A DNA stretch of 64,000 nucleotides from DASPWV01 sp046727855 (GTDB lineage: Bacteria; Acidobacteriota; Vicinamibacteria; Vicinamibacterales; UBA2999). A program made the translations under genes and the position numbers. The notes below the pieces were generated by a model. The model ran no database searches and was not told the DNA's origin. It saw only the letters and a list, made by a program, of their open reading frames with translations. Shown here one piece after another: positions 25,274 through 32,711 of the stretch; the stretch's first letter is position 1, and each line of letters opens with the position of its first letter. The stretch covers positions 4,023 to 68,022 of the forward strand of contig JBKPDL010000026.1 in the NCBI GenBank assembly GCA_046727855.1, given 5' to 3'.

Positions 25274-26025
25274 GCGCGCGCAAGTCGCGGCTGGACGTGC
25301 TGCTCGTGGCACGCGGGCTCGCCGAATCCCGCGAAAAAGCGCAAGCACTGATTCTTGCCGGCGACGTCGAGGTGACCGGCCACCCGGGCGCGAAAGCCGG
25401 CACGCGCGTGCCCGAAGACGCCGGTATCCGGGTTGCGACGCCCGAACATCCCTGGGTGAGCCGTGGCGGTATCAAGCTCGCGCACGCATTGGACACCTTC
25501 GCGATTGAGGTCTCTGGCCGGCTCGGCCTCGACATTGGCGCCTCGACCGGCGGCTTCACCGACGTGCTGCTGCAACGCGGCGCACGCCACGTGGTGGCCG
25601 TGGACGTCGGTCACGGGCAGTTGCACTGGAAACTGCGTCGCGACCCGCGGGTGACGTTGCACGAGGGCATCAATGCCCGCGCGCTGAGACGCGCCGACCT
25701 GCCCGAGATTGGGCATGGCGCGGATATCGTCACCATTGACGTCTCCTTCATCTCGCTGAAGCACATTCTGCCGGTCGTGCCGCCGCTGCTTGTGGCGAAC
25801 GCCGACGTGATTGCGCTTGTCAAGCCGCAGTTCGAAGCCGGGCGCGCCGATGTTGGACCGGGCGGCATCGTCAGCGATCCCGCGATCCACGCCCGTGTCA
25901 TCGAAGAAATGACCGCGGCGGCGGGTGAAGTAGCATTGACTCGCCGCGGGCTGATTGACTCACCCATCACCGGTGCTGAGGGAAACAAAGAGTTTTTGAT
26001 GCTGTTTGGCGTGCGCTCCCAATGA
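25270..26025 (+). CDS. tlyA: TlyA-family rRNA (cytidine-2'-O)-methyltransferase / hemolysin-like
   Basis: This 251-aa protein has an N-terminal S4 RNA-binding domain (about residues 4-65, RLDVLLVARGLAESREKAQALILAGDV) and an FtsJ-like Rossmann methyltransferase domain (GLDIGASTGGFTDVLLQRGARHVVAVDVGHGQLHWKLR, about 88-125; DVSFISLKHILP; ALVKPQFEAGR). TlyA proteins 2'-O-methylate 16S and sometimes 23S rRNA cytidines. The GTG start overlapping ispA was chosen over a start 7 codons upstream because the S4 domain begins immediately after it. It overlaps nadK by 4 bp. Confidence 0.93.
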   Translation: MSARKSRLDVLLVARGLAESREKAQALILAGDVEVTGHPGAKAGTRVPEDAGIRVATPEHPWVSRGGIKLAHALDTFAIEVSGRLGLDIGASTGGFTDVLLQRGARHVVAVDVGHGQLHWKLRRDPRVTLHEGINARALRRADLPEIGHGADIVTIDVSFISLKHILPVVPPLLVANADVIALVKPQFEAGRADVGPGGIVSDPAIHARVIEEMTAAAGEVALTRRGLIDSPITGAEGNKEFLMLFGVRSQ

Positions 26026-26879
26026 TGACTGTTGGTGTCGTTACCAAACCGAATCTGACGGCGGCGCGCGACACGCTCGTGGAGCTCGAGTCGTGGTTGC
26101 GCGACCATCAAGTCAAGACCATCTGGGCGAGCGACGCCGAGCAATTACTGCCGCCCGGCGATCGCGTGACCCTGTCGCGCGAGCAGATTCCACCACGAGT
26201 GGATCTGGTCGTCGTGCTGGGCGGCGACGGTACGCTGCTCGCGATGGCCGACATCATCGCGCAGTCAGGCCACAATCTGCCGATCCTTGGCGTCAACTTC
26301 GGATCGTTGGGCTTTCTGACTGAAATCACGCGACCCGAGCTCTACGACGCGCTCAACGCGGCGCTCTCGGGGCGAGCCGTGCACGACGAGCGGATGATGC
26401 TGCGTGGTACGGCCGCCGGTGCCTCGCGCGTCGCACTCAACGACATCGTCTTCACCCGCACCGCGCTCTCGCGCATGATCGACCTGGCCGTCACCGTAGG
26501 CGAACAGTTCGTGACCTCGGTCAAGGCCGACGGTCTCATCGTCGCGAGTCCGACAGGGTCGACGGCGTATAACCTTGCGGCGGGCGGCCCGATTGTTCAT
26601 CCCGCGATGGACGCGATCGTGCTGACGCCAATCGCGCCGCACACCCTGACGAACCGGCCGATCGTGATTCCGGCGGAGCGCGAGATTCGGGTCCGCGCCG
26701 GCGCCGCCAACGCCGGCGCGGAAATCTACGCCACTTTCGATGGCCAGCACGGCTTCGCGCTGGCCGAAGGCGACGAAGTCTCGGTCACGCGCGCGGCGAA
26801 GCCGATTCGTCTGGTGCGGTCGACGACGAGAAACTACTTCGAAGTGCTGAGGGAGAAACTCAAGTGGGGTGAACGATAA
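26022..26879 (+). CDS. nadK: NAD kinase
   Basis: This 285-aa NAD kinase has the GGDGTLL motif (VVVLGGDGTLLAMAD, about residues 67-81), NFGSLGFLTE (about 91-100), an NDIVFTR-type NAD motif (about 140-146) and the glycine-rich TGSTAYNLAAGGPIVHP (about 175-191). It phosphorylates NAD to NADP in the cytoplasm. It is the last gene of the ymdB-xseAB-ispA-tlyA operon. recN, often next in related operons, is absent; the convergent mltG follows 22 bp later. Confidence 0.96.
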   Translation: MMTVGVVTKPNLTAARDTLVELESWLRDHQVKTIWASDAEQLLPPGDRVTLSREQIPPRVDLVVVLGGDGTLLAMADIIAQSGHNLPILGVNFGSLGFLTEITRPELYDALNAALSGRAVHDERMMLRGTAAGASRVALNDIVFTRTALSRMIDLAVTVGEQFVTSVKADGLIVASPTGSTAYNLAAGGPIVHPAMDAIVLTPIAPHTLTNRPIVIPAEREIRVRAGAANAGAEIYATFDGQHGFALAEGDEVSVTRAAKPIRLVRSTTRNYFEVLREKLKWGER

Positions 26880-26900
26880 ATCTGGGGTTGAATGTCCCGA

Positions 26901-27968
26901 TTAGGGACGCGGTGAGCTATTCGTCGACGCGCCCTGCTGCCGCCGGTCGCGAAAGAAGCGCACTTGCCACTCCTCGACGTTCCGGTTGTGTTCTTCCAGC
27001 GTGCGCGCGAACACGTGCGATCCATCGTTCTTGCTCACAAAGTACAAGTAGTCAACCTGCGCCGGATTGACCGCGGCTTCGAGCGAAGCCCTGCCCGGCG
27101 ATGCAATCGGGCCGGGCGGCAGGCCGGGATAGCGATAGGTGTTGTAGGGCGAATCGAGCTGTAAATCCTCTTTACGAATGTTGCCGTTGTAATTCCCGGT
27201 GCGCTGCATTGCGTAGACGACCGTCGGATCCGCCTGCATCGGCATATTGATTGCGCGCCGATTCAGGTAAACCGCCGCCACGATGGGCCGCTCGGACGGA
27301 ACGGCCGTTTCCTTCTCGACGAGCGACGCGAGCGTGACCGCTTCGCGCACGGTCAACCCGCGGTCGCGCGCGGCCCGGCGGAGATCGTCGTTGAACGCGC
27401 GCTCGAACGCCGCCACCATCTGTGCAACCAGGACGCTCGCCGGCGTTTCCCGCCGCAACGAATAGGTGTCGGGAAACACATAGCCCTCCAGGTCCGGTGC
27501 GTCGGGATCGAGATCGCGAATGCTGGTGGCGTCCCGGGCAGCGTTTTCGAAGTCACTCGCGGGACCCAGCTCGGTCGCTTCGTACACGCGCGCCATCTCG
27601 CGGATCGTCAACCCCTCGCGAAACGTGACCCGCCGGCGGTACACATCGCCCCGGGCGATCTTGTCGACGACTTCGAGCGCCGACATCGGCTGATCGAATC
27701 GGTATTCACCCGCCTTCAGCTCGCGCGCGCGGCCGCTCAGCCAGAGCGCCGCCCGAAACGTCAGCGCGTCGCGAACCACGCCTGCGTCCACGAGCCGCTG
27801 CCCGATCGTTGCTGGCGTCGCGCCGCTCTGAACATCGACGAACTGTTCCGTCGACGTGTAGCCCTTGAACTTTTCATTTACTCGAGTGAAGCCGAAGTAG
27901 CCGGCAGCAGCCGCGGCAGCGGCCAGGACAACGAGCAGCAACAACAGGCCAACGAGAAAACGCTTCAC
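26901..27968 (-). CDS. mltG: Endolytic murein transglycosylase MltG
   Basis: This 355-aa protein has one N-terminal membrane anchor (about residues 4-26), a LysM-like region, and the YceG catalytic domain with LEGYVFPDTYSLRRETPASVLVAQMV (about residues 157-182), VTLASLVEKETAVPSERPIVAAVYLNR (catalytic Glu in EKE) and LQLDSPYNTYRYPGLPPGPIASPGRASLEAAVNP. MltG cuts nascent peptidoglycan and is thought to end glycan chains. Its start overlaps the ruvX stop by ATGA, a common ruvX-mltG pairing. Confidence 0.96.
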   Translation of the reverse strand: MKRFLVGLLLLLVVLAAAAAAAGYFGFTRVNEKFKGYTSTEQFVDVQSGATPATIGQRLVDAGVVRDALTFRAALWLSGRARELKAGEYRFDQPMSALEVVDKIARGDVYRRRVTFREGLTIREMARVYEATELGPASDFENAARDATSIRDLDPDAPDLEGYVFPDTYSLRRETPASVLVAQMVAAFERAFNDDLRRAARDRGLTVREAVTLASLVEKETAVPSERPIVAAVYLNRRAINMPMQADPTVVYAMQRTGNYNGNIRKEDLQLDSPYNTYRYPGLPPGPIASPGRASLEAAVNPAQVDYLYFVSKNDGSHVFARTLEEHNRNVEEWQVRFFRDRRQQGASTNSSPRP

Positions 27969-28393
27969 GAACGGCTATCCAGATAATCTTGCAGCACGAC
28001 CGCCGCCGCAGCTGCATCGATTTTTGCCTTGCGCCGACGCCAATCGCGCTCTCGCACTGCAAGACGGGATTCGGCTTCCGTACTCGAGAGCCGCTCATCC
28101 TGCAAGACGACAGGGATGGCGATACGTTGTTCGAGCGCGTACGCGAACGCCTCCACGATGGCGGTCTGATCGGTCGGTCTGCCGTCCAGCCGTCGCGGCC
28201 AACCCACAACCACGGCCGCGAGTCCATCGTCTTCGGCGCGTAGCTGCTCGATCTGTTCCACGATCATCGTCAACGTCTTGGCCTGCGATGGAGGCCGCAT
28301 CAGCAAGCGCCACGGCGACGCCAACGTGCCGCTCGGATCGCTCAAGGCAAGACCGATGCGACGCGCACCGTAGTCGATGCCGAGCACGCGCAC
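27965..28393 (-). CDS. ruvX: Holliday junction resolvase-like protein RuvX/YqgF
   Basis: A 142-aa RNase H-fold protein starting at GTG (MRVLGIDYGARRIGLALSDPSGTLASP). The conserved motifs are GIDYGxRRIGLA, VVGWPRRLDGR (about residues 63-73), DERLSSTEAE (about 101-110) and the C-terminal Asp in KIDAAAAAVVLQDYLD. YqgF/RuvX is implicated in 16S rRNA 5' processing and is also proposed as a resolvase. The longer upstream frame encodes only low-complexity sequence antisense to the neighbouring gene. The start lies just 23 bp from the divergent phosphodiesterase start. Confidence 0.93.
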   Translation of the reverse strand: MRVLGIDYGARRIGLALSDPSGTLASPWRLLMRPPSQAKTLTMIVEQIEQLRAEDDGLAAVVVGWPRRLDGRPTDQTAIVEAFAYALEQRIAIPVVLQDERLSSTEAESRLAVRERDWRRRKAKIDAAAAAVVLQDYLDSRS

Positions 28394-28415
28394 TCGGAGC
28401 AGTATAATCGGCGCG

Positions 28416-30491
28416 GTGACACGACCCGCCTTCGCAGCCGAAGGCCTTTGCGGCGGAAGGCTGCGTCGGCGAGGTCTCGCCGCAGCTCGCCGGCCCGGCG
28501 CGAGCGGAGGCGGACTCGCCGCGTGCGTGCTCGCCGCGGCGTTTGCCGCGGGGCTCGCATGCTCGACCCGGACACAACCATCGTTCGCGCAGAAGCTCGT
28601 CATCCTCGGGTTCGATGGGATGGACCCGACCCTCACCGCGCGCTGGATGAAGGAGGGCAAGCTGCCGGCGCTTGCCAGGCTCGCCGCGCAGGGCGGCTTC
28701 TACCGCCTCGAAACAACGCATTCACCTGAAAGCCCGACCGCATGGGCTTCGTTCGCCACAGGCGTGAACGCCGGCAAGCACAACATCTACGACTTTCTCG
28801 TTCGCAACACCGCGACGTATCTGCCCGACCTCGCCATGGTCAAGCGTGAGTCGGCGCGATTTCTCTTCAACTACATTCCCGTGCGCGCGCCGAAATTGAC
28901 CTCGACACGCGGCGGCACGTCGTTCTGGGTCACGGCTGGGCGCGCGGGCGTGCGATCGAGCATCCTCACTGTGCCGGTGACGTTCCCGCCTGAAGACGTG
29001 CCGAACGGCGAGCTGCTGTCGGGCCTTCCGCTCCCGGACATACGCGGGACGATGGGCACGTTCTATTACTTCGCGACCGATTTGAGCCGCTACGAAGAAG
29101 GCAACACGGAATTCGGCGGCATTCTGAAGCGTCTGGTGTTTCAGGACAACACCGCGCAAGCGGAGATCGTCGGGCCGCCAAACCCGATTGCGCGGCAGCA
29201 GGGGCGCGACGAGGAGCTGCTTCTGCCGTTCACGATCCGCTGGAATCACGAAGCACGCAGCGCCAACATCGAGATCCAGGGCCAGACGATTCACCTCAAC
29301 GAGCGCGATTGGAGCCGCTGGATCAACGTCGATTTCAACGTCAACTTGCTCGTGCGAATTCACGGCATGACGCAGTTCTATTTGATCAAAGCCGGCCAGG
29401 AAGTCCAGCTCTATGTGGCTCCCGTCAACTGGCATCCGGCGAATCCGCCGGTGGCAATATCATCGCCGGCATCGTTTGCCAACGAGTTGTACGAGCGCCT
29501 CGGGCCGTACCGCACGCTTGGCTGGCCTGAGGCGACCTGGCCGCTCAACGAGGATCGAATCGACGAAGCGACGTTCATGGACGATCTGGATCGCGCGTTC
29601 AACGACCGAGCCGCGGCGATCCTGAATCGCATCGATGCCAAAAACTGGGATCTGCTGGTTGGCGTGATCGAAACCACCGACCGCGTCCAGCACATGATGT
29701 GGCGGCTGCTCGATCAGCAGCATCCGATGTACGAGCCGGGGCTGGCGCGCATTCATGGCGCCGCGATCGAAAAAATCTACCAGCGCGCTGATGCGTTTGT
29801 GGCAGAGGTACTCCGGCATCTCGAGCCGGGCACCACCGTGATGATTGTGTCGGATCACGGCTTCCACTCATTCCGTTGGGCGGTGAACCTCAACACCTGG
29901 CTCGTAGAGCGCGGTTACATGGTCCTCCAGGGCCAGATGCCGGGCCAGAAAAAGCTCGACGATCTGTTTGGCGGCGGCACGTTTTGGGAAAACGTCGATT
30001 GGTCCAGGACGAGGGCGTACGCGATGGGGCTCGGCCAGATCTACGTCAATCTCAGAGGCCGCGAAGGCAAGGGCATTGTGAGTGAGGGTGAAGAGTACGA
30101 GCGGTTCCTCGATTCGCTCATCATCGATCTGATGAACTTCCTCGACCCGCGTTCGCAGGACCGCGTGGTCGCGAGCGTGTATAAGAAGAGCGAGATCTAC
30201 AGCGGCCCCTTTCTCAAGGAGGCGCCGGACCTGCAAGTCGGATTGGAAGAGGGATACCGCACGTCATGGCAGACGGCGCTCGGCGGCGCGCCGGCCAACG
30301 TGATCGAACCGAATATGCGCAAGTGGTCGGGTGATCACGGTTCGTTCGATTACAAAGCGACACCCGGCGTGCTGATCACGAACCGGCGCCCGACGTCGAA
30401 CGAGACGCGGATCATCGACATCGCGCCGACGGTACTGAAGTATTTCGGTGTGACGATTCCCGCGGACGTGGATGGGAAGCCGCTCTTTTAA
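28416..30491 (+). CDS. Alkaline phosphatase-superfamily (type I phosphodiesterase/nucleotide pyrophosphatase) lipoprotein-like protein
   Basis: Up to 691 aa. After a signal-like segment (about residues 30-50, ending AAGLACS) comes the phosphodiesterase core: KLVILGFDGMDPTLTARWM (metal-ligand Asp), THSPESPTAWASFATG (nucleophile region), ETTDRVQHMMW, IVSDHGFHSF and SGDHGSFDYKATPGVLI. The order D..T/S..D..DH..H matches the AP superfamily enzymes that cleave phosphodiesters or phosphoglycerol groups. The substrate is unknown. A TATAAT box lies at 28403-28408. The first 25 or so codons run through two GC hairpins, so the GTG start is tentative. Confidence 0.85.
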   Translation: MTRPAFAAEGLCGGRLRRRGLAAARRPGASGGGLAACVLAAAFAAGLACSTRTQPSFAQKLVILGFDGMDPTLTARWMKEGKLPALARLAAQGGFYRLETTHSPESPTAWASFATGVNAGKHNIYDFLVRNTATYLPDLAMVKRESARFLFNYIPVRAPKLTSTRGGTSFWVTAGRAGVRSSILTVPVTFPPEDVPNGELLSGLPLPDIRGTMGTFYYFATDLSRYEEGNTEFGGILKRLVFQDNTAQAEIVGPPNPIARQQGRDEELLLPFTIRWNHEARSANIEIQGQTIHLNERDWSRWINVDFNVNLLVRIHGMTQFYLIKAGQEVQLYVAPVNWHPANPPVAISSPASFANELYERLGPYRTLGWPEATWPLNEDRIDEATFMDDLDRAFNDRAAAILNRIDAKNWDLLVGVIETTDRVQHMMWRLLDQQHPMYEPGLARIHGAAIEKIYQRADAFVAEVLRHLEPGTTVMIVSDHGFHSFRWAVNLNTWLVERGYMVLQGQMPGQKKLDDLFGGGTFWENVDWSRTRAYAMGLGQIYVNLRGREGKGIVSEGEEYERFLDSLIIDLMNFLDPRSQDRVVASVYKKSEIYSGPFLKEAPDLQVGLEEGYRTSWQTALGGAPANVIEPNMRKWSGDHGSFDYKATPGVLITNRRPTSNETRIIDIAPTVLKYFGVTIPADVDGKPLF

Positions 30492-30648
30492 CGCCGGGGC
30501 CGCTGCTGACCCGGGGCGAAACGGTGGGACGAGGGGAGGTGATCGGCCGCGCTGGCCGTACGCCGCGGGTCAGCCCGCCGGGTATTTCGAGCTCCGCATC
30601 GACGGCCGCCCCGTCGATCCCGTACAATGGCTCAGGAGTCTTCGATGA
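30491..30648 (+). pseudogene. C-terminal remnant of an EnvC-type M23 peptidase / amidase activator gene
   Basis: Right after the phosphodiesterase stop, frame 2 reads LLTRGETVGRGEVIGRAGRT then PRVSPPG, and from 30583 another frame reads YFELRIDGRPVDPVQWLRSLR and a stop. Joined, this is the C-terminus of EnvC/LytM factors (compare SLYFEIRRQGQAVNPQPWLGR in E. coli EnvC). One missing G in the GGG run near 30580-30582 would restore the frame. The N-terminal coiled coil and most of the LytM domain are absent. The TGA overlaps the S41 protease ATG (ATGA), the coupling expected for an intact envC-ctpA pair. Confidence 0.7.
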
Positions 30649-31811
30649 AATCTCGCGGCCGTCTGATCGTGCTCTTTGTGTCGGTTCCTGTCGTTGCCTT
30701 TGCCGTCATCGGCGGCTTCATGGGCAAGGCGATGGCCCGCGAGGAGAGCTATCAGTACCTGCGCATCTTTGAAGACGTCATCACCCTCATCATGAACAAC
30801 TACGTCGAGGAAGTTGACGCCAGCAAGGTGATGCACGGCGCGATGCACGGACTGGCGGACGGCCTCGATCCCGACAGTGCCTACCTCGACGCCACTCAGG
30901 CAAAGAGCTACGAGAAGAACGAGCCGGTCGCCCCGGGCCGCACGGGACTCGAGATCACACGCCAGTACTACTTGCGCGTGATCGCGGCTCGCGACGGGTC
31001 GCCGGCGGCCAAGGCCGGGCTGATGCCCGGTGACTATGTTCGCGCCATCGACGGCCAGTCCACGCGCGACACCTCGGTCTACGAAGGCACGCGCCTGCTC
31101 GCAGGCAAGCCCGGAACCAAAGTGACGCTGACGGTTCTGCGCGGCAACGCCGCCGAACCGCACACGATTGAGCTGGTGCGCGAGGAACTGACTGCCGTCG
31201 CCGTCAACGGCCGCATCGCGCAACCTGGTGTTGGGTACGTCCGTATTCCGGAGTTCAGCAAAACCGCCGTCGATCAGCTGCGCAGTGAGATCGCCTCGCT
31301 CAACAAGGCAGGTGCCACCTCGCTCGTGATCGATTTACGCGGCAGCGCGTTTGGCGACGTCGAAACGGGCCTCGCCGCGGCACGCCTGTTTGTGCCGAGC
31401 GGCACCTTGGCGTTTCGTCAGGAGCGCGGGAAAACGAAGGAGCCGGTCGCCGCGGCGGCTGGCGATGGCGCGGTGACCCTGCCCGTCGCGCTCCTCACCG
31501 ACAACGGCACCTCTGGCGCGGCGGAGCTTTTTGCCGCGGCGCTGGGCGGCAACAAGCGCGCGTCGCTCGTCGGCGAGCGAACGCTCGGCCGCGCTGCGCG
31601 CCAGCGCTTCGTGCGCCTGCCGGATGGCAGCGGATTGATCCTTACACACCTGCTGTACCTCTCGCCCGCCGAAGCCGTCATCAACGAGAAAGGCCTCGTG
31701 CCCGACGTCCCCGTCGAGCAACCCGATCTCGATTTCGGCGATCCGGCGCCAACGACGGACGTCACGCTCGACAAAGCGATCGAACACGTGCGCCGCCCCG
31801 CGGCGAAGTGA
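30645..31811 (+). CDS. S41-family C-terminal processing protease (CtpA-like)
   Basis: About 388 aa, starting at MKSRGRLIVLFVSVPVVAFAVIGG with CAGGAG 6 bp upstream. A signal anchor spans residues 8-28. A PDZ domain follows (GSPAAKAGLMPGDYVRAIDGQST, about 114-136), then the tail-specific protease core: GVGYVRIPEFSKTAVDQL, SLVIDLRG, LLTDNGTSGAAELFAAALGGNKRASLVGERTLGRA. The catalytic Ser is in NGTSGAAE; the usual Lys about 25 residues later appears as R in GERTLGRAARQ, so the Ser-Lys dyad needs checking. Such proteases trim envelope proteins and are often coupled to EnvC. Confidence 0.88.
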   Translation: MKSRGRLIVLFVSVPVVAFAVIGGFMGKAMAREESYQYLRIFEDVITLIMNNYVEEVDASKVMHGAMHGLADGLDPDSAYLDATQAKSYEKNEPVAPGRTGLEITRQYYLRVIAARDGSPAAKAGLMPGDYVRAIDGQSTRDTSVYEGTRLLAGKPGTKVTLTVLRGNAAEPHTIELVREELTAVAVNGRIAQPGVGYVRIPEFSKTAVDQLRSEIASLNKAGATSLVIDLRGSAFGDVETGLAAARLFVPSGTLAFRQERGKTKEPVAAAAGDGAVTLPVALLTDNGTSGAAELFAAALGGNKRASLVGERTLGRAARQRFVRLPDGSGLILTHLLYLSPAEAVINEKGLVPDVPVEQPDLDFGDPAPTTDVTLDKAIEHVRRPAAK

Positions 31812-31846
31812 GCGCGCTGGCGTTCGCGGTCAAGCCCCCAAGAGAG

Positions 31847-32071
31847 AACAGGGAGATCGGGGAGATCGGGGAGAACTAGCCAAGGGCCCTGCCCTTGATA
31901 TCCGGCTAACTCCGCGGCCCTTGGCTAGTTCTTGTTGTTGGCTTGGCGCGCTCCGCGCGCCGTCGTCCGTTATGCGGGTCCACAACGCGTACAAAATTCA
32001 CGTCTGTGGCCGCATAACGGTCTAAAACAAATCCCTGCTGATCTCCCTGATCTCCCTGATCTCCCTGTTGC
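31847..32071. repeat. Multi-hairpin intergenic element between ctp and HU genes
   Basis: An outer stem pairs 31847-31873 with 32044-32070 (GGGAGATC words against GATCTCCC words; 27 positions, broken only by two G-T pairs). Inside it lie hairpin A, 15-bp perfect arms AACTAGCCAAGGGCC (31874-31888) and its complement (31916-31930); hairpin B, GGCGCGC-TCC-GCGCGCC (31945-31961); and hairpin C, CCGTTATGCGG (31967-31977) with CCGCATAACGG (32010-32020), extended inward by CCACA/TGTGG. No reading frame is supported here. It could be a structured RNA, a MITE-like insert or a cruciform DNA element. Confidence 0.75.
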
Positions 32072-32113
32072 TTTTCTCTCCCTGATCTCCTATAACCCGC
32101 TCGAGGTCATCGG

Positions 32114-32386
32114 ATGAATAAGCAGGAACTGATCGCAAAGGTCGCCAAAGACATCGGCGACACCAAGACTAACGCCGCGCGTGCGATCGATTCGGTCATC
32201 GACGGCATCACCAAGGCCTTGAAGAAGGGCGACTCGGTCACCTTTGTCGGCTTCGGCACCTTCAAGACATCGAATCGCAAGGCGCGCACTGCCCGCAATC
32301 CCCAGACGGGCGCAGAGATCAAGATCCCCAAGCGCAAGGCCGTTCGCTTTGTGGCTGGCAAAGCCCTGAAGACCGCGGTCAATTAG
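32114..32386 (+). CDS. hup: HU-family nucleoid DNA-binding protein
   Basis: This 90-aa protein is a textbook HU: MNKQELIAKVAKDIGDTKTNAARAIDSVIDGITKALKKGDSVTFVGFGTF, then the DNA-wrapping arm RKARTARNPQTGAEIKIPKRKAVRFVAGKALKTAVN. The family signature around GFGTFKTSNRKARTARNPQTG is intact. It bends and compacts DNA as a dimer. It is preceded by the multi-hairpin element and followed by a GC-rich hairpin that may terminate it. Confidence 0.97.
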   Translation: MNKQELIAKVAKDIGDTKTNAARAIDSVIDGITKALKKGDSVTFVGFGTFKTSNRKARTARNPQTGAEIKIPKRKAVRFVAGKALKTAVN

Positions 32387-32391
32387 AGCCG

Positions 32392-32515
32392 GGCGACGGG
32401 TGCGCGAGGGGCGAAAGAGCGGTGGGTGCGGCGCCGACACCCACGCACCGCGTTTTACGCACGAGCGCACCCGTGCACCGCGCCGATCTACCTGACGTAC
32501 CCTCCGCACCCGAGC
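32392..32515. repeat. Word array and probable hup terminator (GGGTGCG / CGCACCC)
   Basis: The left part has GGGTGCGCG and GGTGGGTGCG, the right part CACCCACGCACCG, GCGCACCCGTGCACCG and CCGCACCCGAGCACC. A perfect stem GTGGGTG (32422-32428) with CACCCAC (32438-32444), extended by GCGGTG/CACCGC and followed by GTTTTA, could act as the hup terminator. Confidence 0.6.
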
Positions 32516-32568
32516 ACCTGGTCCTTTGCTATACTTTTCGTTTGCCTGTTCGATAGAGGCATACCTCT

Positions 32569-32645
32569 AGGCGCGTAGCTCAGTTGGTTAGAGCGCCTCC
32601 CTGACACGGAGGAGGTCAGTGGTTCGAGTCCACCCGCGCCTACCA
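32569..32645 (+). tRNA. tRNA-Val (anticodon GAC)
   Basis: 77 nt with the CCA encoded. Acceptor AGGCGCG pairs with CGCGCCT; the D arm is GCTCAGTTGGTTAGAGC; the anticodon arm is CCTCC-CTGACAC-GGAGG with GAC at positions 34-36; the T arm GTGG-TTCGAGT-CCAC is intact except for one A-C mismatch at 49-65. A TATACT box lies about 34 bp upstream. It sits between hup and thrS. Confidence 0.97.
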
Positions 32646-32647
32646 TT

Positions 32648-32708
32648 CGAACTACGAGGTCTTGTTCCTGGTCCTGCCTTCAGTTCTTAGTTCTCAGGGC
32701 TTAGTTCT
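32648..32708. repeat. Short TTCTTAG/TTCTCAG word run before thrS
   Basis: The sequence between tRNA-Val and the thrS start repeats GGTCTTGTTCCT, GGTCCTGCC, CAGTTCTTAGTTCTCAGGGCTTAGTTCTC. It shows direct repetition of an AGTTCT(T/C) word without a clear inverted half. It leaves no good Shine-Dalgarno in front of the thrS ATG. Confidence 0.5.
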
Positions 32709-32711
32709 CGC

